From: Nannochloropsis oceanica
Lineage: Eukaryota; Sar; Eustigmatophyceae; Eustigmatales; Monodopsidaceae
DNA: 64,000 nucleotides
Assembly (NCBI GenBank): GCA_004519485.1
Contig: CP038114.1
Location: 447,501 to 511,500 of the forward strand
Reading direction: 5' to 3'
Positions 22,701-33,812 of this stretch are shown piece after piece. How positions within the stretch are numbered: the first letter of the stretch is position 1; each line of letters begins with the position of its first letter. Made by a program: the position numbers and the translations under genes. The notes beneath the pieces were generated by a model. The model did no database searches and was not told the origin of the DNA. It saw only the letters and a list, made by a program, of their open reading frames with translations.

Positions 22701-25700
22701 GGGACAGCCCCTGCTTCCAGACCTCGGTATCGGGCGGCCAACCAGTGGGGGCAGGGAGGGAGGGAAGGATCGGTCCCTTCGGCTATGCTCTCGGTCTCGT
22801 CCTCCTCCTCCTCCACCTCCTCGTCGCTGCTGCTGCTGTTTCCGTCGCCTGTTTTGTTGCTGCTACTGCTGCTACTGCTGCTACTGCTACTGTTACTGTT
22901 GCTCCGAGGGCGGCGCCCGGCGGGGGGGGAGGTAAAAGTAGAGATGGAGGTGGAAATGGAGGGAGGACACGAGGATGAGGGGGAGGAAGCAAAGGAGGAT
23001 GGGGAGGAAACCTCATCTGTCCTGGCAGCGTCAGCAACGAGCGGGATATCAGTGCTGCCCTTCTTCCCTCTCTCCCTCCCTTCCTCCTCGTCCACCACCA
23101 CTTTCTCCTTCATGGGCAACCGCTGCTCCTGCTGCTGCTGTTGCTGCCTCCTCCTCTTCTTCTGCTTCTTCTGGTGATGGTCTTGGGTGTCGTGCTTTGC
23201 CTTGGTCGCGGCGTCCGCTATATCAACAAGCACCTCCTCGGGCGTGCCCAGCATACGGTCTGAAGGAGGGAGGGACGGGTGCGTGGGTGTTTAGATGGTG
23301 GTGGTGGTGGTGGGGAGGGTAATCGTAGGGAAAGCCGAGCATTATCGACCGACCGATGGACAGGCAAGAGGGGGAGGAAACGAGGGAGGGAGGGAGGGGA
23401 CGAGGGAGGGAGGGATGGGAGCTTACAGTTAAGATCACCGAGGAAGATGGTGTGCTGGTACTGGAGATGGACGTCAAACAGCTCTCCCGCGACGTCGGCA
23501 TCGCGGAAGACGCACCTAAGGGAGGGAGGGAGGGGAGAGTCAGAGGAAGAGACCAGCAGGGTGGAACATGGTCGAAGGCTGAAAGGAAGGGAGGGAGGGA
23601 GGGAGGGAGGGAGGGAACGACCGGACCCCCTCCAAGAGACGTACCTCAGGCTGGCATTCCGTTTCTCAACTTTGCTCCTCCGCGATCCGTCCGCGGGCAG
23701 ATGGGCCGCAGCCACCACCAGCGTGCTTTGGTGGTACCGGAAGGGTAGGCATACAGCCCCTTTATTCCCCGCCCTACACACCAACAAGTTCTTCCCTTGA
23801 AGCACCTGCTGCCCTCCTGCCTTGGGCACGGCCGTCATTTCGAACACCCCGCGTTTGACGTCCTCTGTCCTGGCATACACCAATAAGGCGATGGCCCCCA
23901 GCCGCTCGGCAAATGCGGAGGAGCCTCCCACGACGCCGATTTCCTGCCCGTACATCTGATAGCAGGACGGCCCCCCTAAGTGGGCATGAAGGAGGGTTTT
24001 AAGGGTTTGTAGCCCCTTCAGCTCTTGCACTCCGATGATGTACAGATCGTGGTTGAGAGGTATCCAGGACGAGAGGAAGAAGGAGGGGGGCGGGGACGAT
24101 GATAAGGGGGAGGACGGAGAAAAGGACGCGAGGGAGGAGGGGGGGAGGGAGCCGCAGTTGTAGGTGGAGACAAAGATGCTGGCGAGGAGGGGAGGGGGAG
24201 GTGGAGGAGGGGGAAGGGAAGATGGTCGGTTGGTGGAGACGGGAGGGGAGGAAGGGGGGGAGGAGAATTTGGATTTGGGGGAGCGCGAGGGGAGAGCAGC
24301 AGCGGCAGCAGCAGCGGCGGATGAGGCTGCGGATGTGAGGGAGGAGAAGGGGGTGGTGAAGGATCGGGAGCGCGTCATGCCGTTGCTCGTGCTGTTCGAG
24401 GGAACGAGTGAGGATGGGGAGGAGGTTCTCATTCCCACGGCTCCTTCTTTCTTGAACCTCTTGCTGCTACTGCTGCTGATGAGAGAGATGTTTGTCGTAC
24501 TGCTGTTGCTACTGCAGCTCTTGCTCTTGGAGAGACCGGCGGTGGTGTTGTCATACATCTGCACGGCGACTACTTCCTCCCCCTCGTCCTCCCCCTCCTT
24601 CCGGCTTGCCACCGCTGCTGCTGCTTTTCCTCCTCCTCCTGCGGCGGCTGTTGCTGCTGCCACTGCTGCTGTTATTATTGCGGATGCCCCTACTGAGGAG
24701 GATCTTCTTCTATCTTCCCTCCTTCCCTCTCCTCCTTCTCCCCCTCCTCCTCCACCTCCTCGTTCCCCTTCTCCTCTTCCAGCCTCCTCTGCTTCTGTCC
24801 CGTTCATCCCCATCCCTCCCTTCCCCCCCTTCCCTTCCTCCATCATGGCCACTTCCCCCCCCATGCCCAACTTCATCACCTCCTCCGGTTCATCCAGCCA
24901 GTGCACGTCTTCGTCCGCCCACTCCCCCTCCTCCTCCTCCCTCCCGCCCTCCCCCTCGGCTTGCGCAGGGTCAACCGATTCCAGGGAGGGATTGTCGCCC
25001 TGTTTGTGCCGTCTGTATTTCCCTACTTTGAGGCGACTACTGACGACAGCTGTCACGGAACCATAGACAAGGGAGTCCCACAGACCCATGGAGGGCTTGG
25101 AGATGACCTGCGCGAGGGGGGGAGGGAGGGAGGAAGGGAGGGAGGAAGGGAGGGAGGGAAGGAAGGAGGGAGGGATTTGAGCCAAGAATGAAATGGGCCA
25201 GGGGTGGATGGTCAAGAGGGAAGGAACGAGGGGAGAAGGCAATGGGGGGCCGGGTCGTCGTTCTACGTACGTGTAGGAAGAGGAGCGAGGGTAACGTCTT
25301 CCCGGTGGCCATTTGAACGGTGCGGTTGATGACGGGGAAGGTCCACGTGGCTAAGAAGCAGAAGAGGTAGAGCATGAGCTTCCGTCCGACACGGAGACGG
25401 GCGGCGGCTTGTTTGACCGAGGCCGAAGATCCTTTGCGAGGGGTGATGACCACGCGACGATACACCTGAGCGAGGACGGGAGGGAGAAGGGGAGGGAGGG
25501 GGGCAGGGAAGGGAGGGTAAGGGCAGGGTGGCTAAAAGCAAGTGGGGAACTCCAGTACTACACGTCGGCCTTGCCATCCCTGCCAGGGAGGGAGGGAGAG
25601 AGGGAGAGAGGGAGGGAGGGAGGGCTTGCTTACCTGAATGAAAACCCAGCTGACCCAGAGCATGGAGGGGTAGACGTAGACGTAGACAGAGCCAAAGCGC

Positions 25701-26394
25701 GACCACGGCATGTATTTAGGGATCCAGCACCAGAGGTCCGCGTTTCCGTCCATGGGGGCCACGGCCAGGCGCCAGAAGATGGTGTTGATAAGGGAGTAGC
25801 TGACGATGAAGATGATAGCGGGCTGGAGCTGTCGGCGGAGGGAGGTGGTGTCTTGCTTGAGCAGGATCCAGCGGTACACCTGAGGGAGGGAGGAAGAAAG
25901 GGGTAGATGACAAGGATCGAGGAGGGGAGGGAAGGAAGGAGGGCAGGCGAGAACCTACCTGCAAGGCCATAAAACTGTTCCACAGGACGATGGCCACCTC
26001 TAGGATAGTGATGGCAATCCCCTGGGCGTCGCACAACCACGGATGCCCGAATGTGGTGCGAGACAATACCATGGGTATGGCGTCCAGGAGGTCGAAGATA
26101 AAGAGGACGATGGTCATGTGCGCGTGGAATCGGACGGGTTCCTTGGCGCTGAGGGAGGGAACGAGGGGGGGAAGGGTAGCCGATTGAGATGATGGGCACC
26201 GGCGTGCTCAGGAGGATCGACATGTGTGCTCCCTCCCTCCCTTTCCTCCTTTCCCTCTCGCCTTACATGATGTGGTCGTACGCCAAGGCCATGAGGGATA
26301 TAGTCAGCCCCACGATTGAAATGCCTGCTTCCACTTGTACCATCGTCACGATGGTGGCGGGCGCCAACATCGGGAATGGCGGCACATTCCCCAT
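19763..26394 (-). CDS. 7-TM receptor fused to inositol polyphosphate 5-phosphatase
   Basis: Seven exons give one frame of 1935 residues: 26394-26267, 26148-25959, 25879-25634, 25465-25271, 25107-23645, 23515-23427 and 23259-19763. Residues 1-270 hold seven hydrophobic helices (about 15-38, 54-72, 86-106, 126-146, 168-188, 218-238, 245-270). They carry Cys82 before TM3, Cys157 in a WCWI motif of loop 2, and a TM7 with KPSMGLWDSLVYG, as in cAMP-receptor-like (class E) receptors. The same exon then continues through a disordered linker into a 5-phosphatase domain, about 563-1195. Its motifs are FVSTYNCG, IIGVQE, GNKGAV, HLPADGSRRSKVEKRN, GDLNYR (made across intron 6), FPPSYR, PSYTDRIW and SDHRPV, so catalysis is expected. 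A large disordered segment interrupts it after GDLNYR. A beta-rich region near the end (LLVFYIKLSNMSIAF onward) may be C2-like. Probable role: plasma-membrane receptor acting on phosphoinositides or inositol phosphates. Confidence 0.8.
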
Positions 26395-26514
26395 CCTGCC
26401 TCCTCCTCCCCCGTTTCCTTCCTTCTTCGCTACGCGCCTCTCAAGGCGTGGAGAGTCGTGCCTTTTAGGTGGTGGTATCGCTCATGGTAATGGTGGCGCT
26501 GGTGCTGCCACTGC

Positions 26515-26559
<45 letters not shown>

Positions 26560-27810
26560 CCTGATGATTCCTTCGGTTTTACCCAGCTATCCAGATCCGT
26601 TGTCGTTGTTGCGTGAGGGACGAAGCCTGTAAGGCTGTGTTAGGAGGGCAAAAGATCTCAATGAATGTGAGGATAACAATGATGGGGTGGCAGCACCAAC
26701 ATGGAGTCGGCCATTGGCCCCCTCATGTCTTCTGGCACATGCCGTGAATGCTGCCGCGCTGGATAAGTGATGCTTTGTTTTGGTGTGGCTGGTGCTATCG
26801 CGCGCTGTCGAGGGCATCAGAGCTGCCACACCAGACGCCTTTGTTGGTGTGGTGCTATTGCATTCTTCACGCACCGCAGCAAACACCTATGGTCGAACCC
26901 CAGGTCACAGCGTCAATTCAATCGCCCCCACCGGAATGGCGTGCGATTAATGAGTAAAGAGGGGGGGGGGGCAGAGGATTACCTCGACCGCGTCGTCGTG
27001 TGCCCAAAAGTCGTGTGGGAAGAAGGAGAAGATAGACGAAAAATGTGCCACAGATGCATCTTATTCGCCTTACAGGAATCAATGTGCGCGGCGACACTTG
27101 TATCAAATACAGGTCCTCAATCTATGGCAAGCGTGGAGAGGCCACCCCTGCGGATGAATCCGCTCAAAAATTCTGGCGCGAGGTTAAGGCTTGACAGATC
27201 GGACCCGTGGATGAGGAAGTTGCTTTACACATGGCCCGCCAGCTTTTCTCATCCACCATGCAGTGTCGTACGTCTTGTTGACTGTAGAAACACGGTACTG
27301 ATCTAGAGTCTGTAAAGGCAAAAATAATCCATGTACGAAAGAGAAATGACCGGCAATTGTTGCCTCCTACCTCCCTCATCTCCTGAAAGCCCTCTCTTTT
27401 ATAGGTGTTTCTTCTTTTCAACTCGTCGTTTCATTTTTCATAACTTGGTATTTCGGTTCAAGTGGGCAAGCAACATAGTGAGATACTCGTACTTTTTTGT
27501 CTTTTATGAGGGGAAAAAAAATCGCATGTCTGCCTGGATGCCCTTTTGGCTCAATCATGGTCCGCGTCGGTCTCACCAAAAAATCTCAAGAAGAACAAGT
27601 AGAAGAAGATAACGAGGATTAGATGAGAATGTCACTGGTGAGGGTATGCGTTAGTTTGTTGGTAATTCGTGCCGTCCTCTTTCGCTCGCTTTTCTCCTTC
27701 ACCTCCTACCTATCTTCCTCCTCAACCTCCTGCATCCGCCTGCTTTCTTACATGCCCTTCTTTGTATCAACAGATAAGTACAGCCTCCGTCCCTACTTCA
27801 CTTTTCCACT
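26395..27810. other. Intergenic region with a GCT triplet run
   Basis: Between the start of the receptor-phosphatase gene and the stop of ATG3, both minus strand. A run of about 12 GCT triplets at 26519-26555 lies 125-160 bp upstream of the receptor ATG; in-frame stops separate it from the coding frame. The plus-strand frame at 26767-27306 (179 codons) shows no family resemblance and is probably chance. No RNA gene seen. Confidence 0.45.
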
Positions 27811-29457
27811 TCACCCCTCCATAATTTCCTCCAATACCATTACTATCCCCTCGTCCTCCACCTTTCCTCCCTCTCTGGCTCCTGTCCCCACGTCCACCTC
27901 CACCGTGAAGTCATAATCAATCGTAGGAATCATGCTCTGCAAGAATTTCAAAAAGATGAACAAATACTGGTCCATGCGTGGCCCCCCTCCCTCCCTTCCT
28001 CCCTCCCTCCCCTGAGATAGATTCCGCACAATATTCTTCATGACATTGGCGTGCTGGCAAGGGTGGATGGACGCTTGAGGCACACCGGTGTGGGGGTGGG
28101 TCTCAATCGTGACGGTGCGGTGAGCATAATCCTGCTGAATATCTTCAAAGAGAGCGGGGGCTGACAGAGGCTGACCTTCCTATTAATATGCACAGGATGG
28201 CGGGTAATACAGGATGGCGGGTAATAAGATTATTTGTGGTAGGAATAAATAAATAAATGCACTGCCTAATTTAAACACGTTTCAAGTGAAAAATAAATAA
28301 ATAAATCGATTTCAGATAGAAATACAGCACAACTCGCCCTAGTCCTCAAAATGGGGTAAGAGGGAAAGATTACCTCGTCATAGCCCAAAAGCCAGGCCCG
28401 CGGTGTCTGGTAGTACTTGTCGTAAGTGATGGATATATCGTAAGACCTTGAAGCGACCAGCGACGCCTGCGGCTCCTCCGTCTTCATGTACGGTAAGCTC
28501 TCCGACGGTAACATCGCCACGTCCTCCCCTCCCTCCCTCCCTTCCTCCCCTCCTTCCTGTCCACCTAGTCCGGCCTCTTCATACGAAGCCATGTCCGCAT
28601 ACCCCTCGTCGGACCCCTCACCCTCAACCCCTCCCTCCCTCGGCACCTCGCCCTCTTTCCCTTCCTGCTCCTTGAGTGCGAAATGTCCGTCTACGACCTT
28701 GAGTGTACTTCCCACCCCTCCCAACAACACTCCATTCCCTCCCTCCTCCTTCTCCCCCGCCGCCCCCTCCCCCTTTCCCTCCCTCCGCGGCAGCATGCCC
28801 CCCTCCCTCTCTCCCTCCCCATCGTCCCTTCCCAACGTGATCACCACCCCCTCCTCCTCCTCCTCACCGCCATTCCTCCTTCCCCCCCTCCCTCCTTTCT
28901 TCACGTGCGTCGCCATCCACGCCCCATCCACCCCATCTTTCTCCTCCCCCATCCCTCCTTCCATCCCTCCCTCCACCTCCTCCTCCTCCTCATATTCGTC
29001 CTCAAACACACTTGCCCTCTGCCCACACGGCACATTCCTCGTCTGCAAATATTGCTTGTCGAGAGGTAAATAACTCTTCGCCTTGCTCGGATCTCCACCT
29101 TCCCAGCTCCAGGTAGGGCAGCGGTAGACGAGCTGGTCTCCGGCTTGCACGAACTCTTGAGGAGTGAGCACGCCTCTAAGTAGGTGAGGGAGAAGGAAAG
29201 GGAAGATCAAGTGAGGATGCCGCTGGATTGCGACGGTCTTGATTTGACTGGGGCATGATAATGCAGGAAAGCACAGAACAGAAGGATGAGGTGGTCTGGC
29301 TGGAGGGAGCACTAATGGTGAGACTGAAAAGAGGGAGGGAGGGAGGGAGGGAGGGAGGGCAGATAAGCTCTCACCGCTCTAAAAAGGCAGATTTGTCTAG
29401 CACAGGGTAGACGTATTCCCGAACACCTTTGAGAAAGCTCGTCATTTTTTGCGACAT
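27811..29457 (-). CDS. ATG3: Autophagy-related protein 3, E2-like ATG8 conjugating enzyme
   Basis: Transfers ATG8 from ATG7 to phosphatidylethanolamine on the phagophore. Three exons: 29457-29375, 29175-28374 and 28179-27811, giving 417 residues. The N-terminus [20 protein letters not shown] is the membrane-sensing amphipathic helix. After the first intron, [20 protein letters not shown] plus TWSW and [16 protein letters not shown] match the family. An acidic, Gly-rich disordered insertion (the ATG7/ATG8-binding flexible region) precedes [20 protein letters not shown] and GYDE. The last exon supplies [20 protein letters not shown] and the catalytic Cys336 in [13 protein letters not shown], then [20 protein letters not shown]. 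About 25 extra residues follow the usual end, and a GREGG-type stretch separates SQG from GPRMDQYLF. Both may be repeat-driven additions. It is divergent from UTP11. Confidence 0.93.
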
Positions 29458-30063
29458 ATTGCCTGCGGTGGTGCCGCGTGGGTGTTACGGTATCCACGGT
29501 CCGAATGGTCGTATATTATTGTAAATAATTTATTTTGCCTCTAGTGGTGTGGGCGATGGTGCGAGCGGCAGGAGTTGATAGAGCTTGGGCTTGCTATACC
29601 TACTCAGGAAGCAACGGCGCCTCGGGCCAGGCCTGACCTGACCAGCTGCCTATCTGTGTGTTGTAGTGGTGGCATGAGTCAGTGGTTCCGATTCGCAGCA
29701 GTGACATGGGCATGTATGAATTCAGGCACGAAGTAGTTGGACTAGGAGAGGAAAAGCGAGCTGCTCTCAGTTTCCTGCCCAAGGAAGGTCCATGGCCCGC
29801 AGCCACATCTCTACTCTATCACGACCCACACACTTATCTACCACGGTTCAGCTGACAATCCCTTCCGTCCCACATCCCATCTCTGCACAGGCAAGCACAG
29901 CCAGGCCAGGATCAGGACAGTGCGCACGTGGTAAAGGCGCCTCCATCGGACCTTCTATCCACTCGCACGTTTCACACCACTGGACATCAGCCTCGCCCTC
30001 TGCCTCGTTCTACCTCCACGACAGCACACAAAGCCCAGCTAAATCTAATACACCACAAAAGCC
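29458..30063. promoter_or_regulatory. Divergent intergenic region ATG3 / UTP11
   Basis: 606 bp between the two start codons, containing both promoters and 5' UTRs. A plus-strand frame from 29792 enters UTP11 exon 1 in another phase and is not used. No specific element can be assigned. Confidence 0.4.
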
Positions 30064-31963
30064 ATGCCATACGCTTCCCTGCGCAACGCCATACCCCGCA
30101 AGACCAACAAGGAACGGAGCCAGCCCGCAGCACGCAAGAAATATGTGCGTATCCCTGCTGCCCATGACCTCCCCCCTCCCCTCTCTCTATCCCCCTTCCT
30201 TTTCGTCCTCCCCTCCCAGGCCTGTATGCGCGCGGCTTCCTCCTGTTTGTGTGCGTGTAAAGTACAAGGCTTTTGTGCTGCAGCAACTGGACAACTCCGT
30301 TGGTCTCACACGCCCTACTCCTTCCGTCCCCTTCCTTCCCTCCTCCCCGTTCATCGTCCAGGGCCTCCTGGAAAAACACAAGGATTACGTGGAGCGTGCC
30401 AAAGACTTCAATCGTAAGAAGAAAACTATCAGCTCCCTCCGTCAGAAGGCGCTTTTCAAGAACCCAGATGAGTTCTACTTCGCCATGACCAAGAGCAAGA
30501 CCAAGGGTAAGAAGAGGGGAGGGAGGGAGGGAGGGAGGGGGGGAGGGAGACGAATGCTCTCTGACTAGCTCGTCGGCGATTCCCTAGCCATTGCTCTAAC
30601 AACCCTCCCTCCTTCCTTCCCTCCCTCCCTCCTTCCCTCCCTCCCTCCTTCCCCCCCCAAGGCGGCGTTCACCAGGTCACCCCCGAAGAGGCCTCTCTTC
30701 CCCACGGCCACATCGCCCTGTTAAAAACCCAGGACATGCGATATGTCAACATGAAGAGAGCGCTGGATACGAAGGTAGGTGGGTGGATTGGACACGGAGG
30801 GAGGGGAGAGGGGGAGGGAGGGGGGGAAGGAGGGAGGGAATGAAGTATCGCCTGAGGTAGGGACAGGAACGCTGCCCTACCGGAGGGAAGGAGGGAGGGA
30901 GGGAGGGAGGGAGAGAGGGAAAGAGGGAGGGAGGGAGGAACGGAAGGGAAGCGATGGCAAGGTGTCAAGATTAATTGGAAACTCATTCTCGCCTTCACTT
31001 TGTCTATAATCTTGTGGGTGCACAGAAAGCTGAGAGGCTCCAGGCTGGTCTTCACTTCCTCCTCGACGAGCCCGCCAACAAGCACACCGTCTTCGTCGAT
31101 TCCGAGGTAGGCCCTCCCCCCTTCCCTCCCTCACTCTCTCCCTCCCTTCCTCCCTCCCTCCTTCCATTTCTCACCACGCCCTCCCTCTCTTCCTCCCTCC
31201 CTCCCTCCCTCCCTCCCTCCCTCCCTCCTTCCTTCCCTCCCTTCCAGGCGGACGTGGAGGCTTTCGATCCCGCTAAGCATTTTAATACAGTCCCGGCGTT
31301 GGCTGGCAGGGCCTTTAATAGACCAAGAAAGGAGACCCTGGAGGTTGGGAGGGAGGGAGGGAGGGAGGGAGGGAGGGCATGGAGGGAGGGAGGGCTTGGC
31401 TGCGTCGGGGCAAGAAGGCAGGGGTATAGAGTGAGGCCTCACAACACGCTCATAATCCCCTCCTCCCCTCCCTCCCCCCCTCCCTCCCTCTCCCCTTCCC
31501 CCCCTCCCTCAGGCCGCCACCTCCGTCCAAGGCGTGGCTTCGGTCCCTCAGCTCCAGAAAGTGCGGAAGCAGAGAGAAAAGGCTTACAAGGAGTTGGGGG
31601 CGCGACTCAAGAGGAGCGAGACCATGAAGCAGGTCCTGGAGAGGATGCAGGTGGAGAAGAACGTGATGGTACGTCCTCCCTCCCTCCCTCCTTCCTTCCC
31701 CCTCTTCCTTGTGTCGCTTCGCGCCATTTGCCCTCTCGCCTCTTCATCCCCTCTCCCCTTCGCCTTCTGTTCGTGCCCTCCCCTCTCCATCTTCCACCTT
31801 CTCCGATCTCTCCGAGCCATGCCCTGGATTATATCCCCATAATCCCAAACCCACACTTTCCCTCCCTCCCTCCCTACAGGGCAAGGGCCGCAAGCGCAAG
31901 GTTCAGGACGCGGAGGATGGGAAGCCGCCCGTGTATAAGTGGAAACGAGAGCGGAGAAAGTAG
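30064..31963 (+). CDS. UTP11: U3 small nucleolar RNA-associated protein 11
   Basis: SSU processome component acting in 18S rRNA maturation in the nucleolus. Exons: 30064-30144, 30362-30506, 30662-30774, 31026-31106, 31248-31343, 31513-31668 and 31880-31963, giving 251 residues (human UTP11 is 253). Family landmarks in order: [13 protein letters not shown] joined to [37 protein letters not shown] joined to [61 protein letters not shown] and the basic end [12 protein letters not shown]. All introns keep the reading frame. The fifth uses a weak GTTGGG donor. Several introns begin with (GGGA)n and end with (TCCC)n. Highly basic overall, as expected for a nucleolar RNA-associated factor. Confidence 0.95.
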
Positions 31964-32477
31964 ACGAGGAGGGGAGGGGAGGGAGGGAAGGAGGGAGGGA
32001 GGGAGGGAGGGAGGGAGGGGGGGAGGGAGGGGTGTAAAGAAGACGGGGAGCGCCAAGGGGAAGGAAACGAAAGCACCCACCGGCGCAAGCGTACAAATAC
32101 AATCACTTCGAGAAAGAATTACCAGCGCAAGCGTACAAATACACTCACTTCGAGAAAGAATTACCAGCCCAAGCGTACAAATACACTCACTTCAAGAAAG
32201 AATTGATCGTGAAACGAGCCAAGGCATATATGTACATACATACATACATACACACGCACACACACACGCATATAAATGCTCTTCTAATCATCCAAGCAAA
32301 ACCAATTGATTCTCATGATCTGGAAGGGAGAGGAAAGAAGGAAAATGAGGGGAGAGTGGACGGACGACACTGAGCAAGTAGTGATGCCTTGATCAAACCA
32401 ACACATATATGTAGCCATCCTGTCCTATTCTTATATTGATTAATGTTTTCATGTCTATTATGATTATTATTATTCTT
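31964..32477. other. Convergent 3' region with repeats
   Basis: It holds a (GGGA)n block right after the UTP11 stop, a 42-bp unit in three tandem copies (32079-32204), a (CATA)n/(CA)n microsatellite near 32221-32275 and A/T-rich sequence. No gene. Confidence 0.7.
32079..32204 (+). repeat. Three tandem copies of a 42-bp unit
   Basis: Copies at 32079-32120, 32121-32162 and 32163-32204 differ at only a few positions. Each contains CAAGCGTACAAATACA and AGAAAGAATT. 42 is a multiple of three, but the repeat lies 115 bp past the UTP11 stop codon. Confidence 0.95.
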
Positions 32478-33570
32478 TTACTCTTGGGGAGGCTTTTCCT
32501 CTCCTCTCTCTCGCCCTACTCGAAATGATGGCAATACCTCCATCTCTACCTTATCTACCGCCCAACCTCCCTCTCTCCCTTCCTTTCGTCGCAGCGTCAC
32601 CACTGCCAGATGACCTTCGGAGAGATTTCCCGTCTCCAGCACTGTTGTCTTGCCTTGCGTCTCTACCCTTCCTCCCCCACTTCCTCCCCCCCGGCCGCCC
32701 TTCTTCTTGCCCTCCCGATGCCGCACACGAAGCATGAGATGGTCCGTAAAGGACGGAGAAGAAGAAGAAGAAGAAGAAGAAGAAGGAGGACGAGGAGGAG
32801 GAGGAGGAAGGGGAGGAGGAGAAGAAGACGCCGTCGCACTCGCAGACAACGGAGGAAGACATTCCATCATCACCATCCCCCAACCCCCTTCTATCCCCCC
32901 CTCCCCCCCCTCCTCCGCTAAGCATCCTGCTACTTCCAACGTCCGCCCCACCACTCCCCCTTCCTCACTCCTTTCCTCCTCCTCCTCCTCCTCCTTTGCA
33001 AAGGCATATCCGCCCAGGAATAGACCAGGCAACAATTTCACGCACTTGTCATGCACATTCAAAGCTGTCGGGGTCAACGCAATGCCTTCCTCCTCCCTCC
33101 CTCTTCCGCCCCCCCTTCCCTCTTCTCCACCTCCCTCGTTTCGTCCCCTCTTTTCCTCCCTCCCCCTCGACCTCCCCCTCGCGGGCAAAGCCACAACCCG
33201 GCAGACGACGTTCTCAAGCAAGCCCACCATACTGACTACATCACCTTCCATCGCCGCCTGCCCTACCCATGTGTCCGGATCGACTGGAGGGAGCCGTCCT
33301 GGGATTTCATCCCCCTCATCCTCCTCCTCCTCCTCCTCCTCCTCCTCCCTTTCGTCATCGTCTTTTTCTGGTGGTGGTGGTGGTGTAAGGCGTCGCTCGC
33401 TATAAGTAGCCGCAGTAGCAGCAGTAGAAGCAGTAGAAGCAGCACATGGTCCCAAGAGCATCAACAGGTCAAACATGCCCTCGGTGGTGTCACTATCCCT
33501 GCATGCCTCGGCTTCACTCGGTGGTCGTGGCCCGATTGTGTGACCTTCCTCCTCAATTCTGGTCCTCCTC

Positions 33571-33607
<37 letters not shown>

Positions 33608-33812
33608 TCTTGCTCTTGCTGGTGCTGGTGCTGGTGCTGGTGGAGGTGGTTGCGGCACCGATCGAGGCACTTGTCACCACTTTCCACGCTGTCAATTCCA
33701 TGGCTGTGGCGAGAGTAGGGGCGGCCGCGACGAGGATGCGAAGGGTAGACGGCAGTGGGGGAACAGTGCTGAAGGAGGAGGAGGAGGAGGAGGAGAAGGA
33801 GGGTGGCGGCAT
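32478..33812 (-). CDS. Hypothetical protein with Ser-rich and Glu-rich segments
   Basis: Single frame of 444 residues, ATG at 33812; a second in-frame Met begins MELTAWKVVTSAS. The N-terminal third contains poly-Ser/Thr stretches followed by an RRRRTRIEEEG basic-acidic switch. Ordered-looking pieces are TTEGMFDLLMLLGPC, WVGQAAMEGDVVSMVGLLEN (ankyrin-like in rhythm but too short to assign), TALNVHDKCVKLLPGLFLGG and SFTDHLMLRVRHREGKKKG. The C-terminal part has KTTVLETGNLSEGHLAVVTL. These non-repetitive islands, interrupted by low-complexity loops as in the neighbouring genes, argue for a true gene. No family recognised. Confidence 0.5.

Noticed and set aside
22079-22978. 299-codon plus-strand frame
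   Set aside because: Antisense shadow of the conserved 5-phosphatase motifs in exon 7 of the receptor-phosphatase gene.
26767-27306. 179-codon plus-strand frame upstream of the receptor gene
   Set aside because: Mixed composition but no domain, no splice-consistent extension and no resemblance to any family I know.
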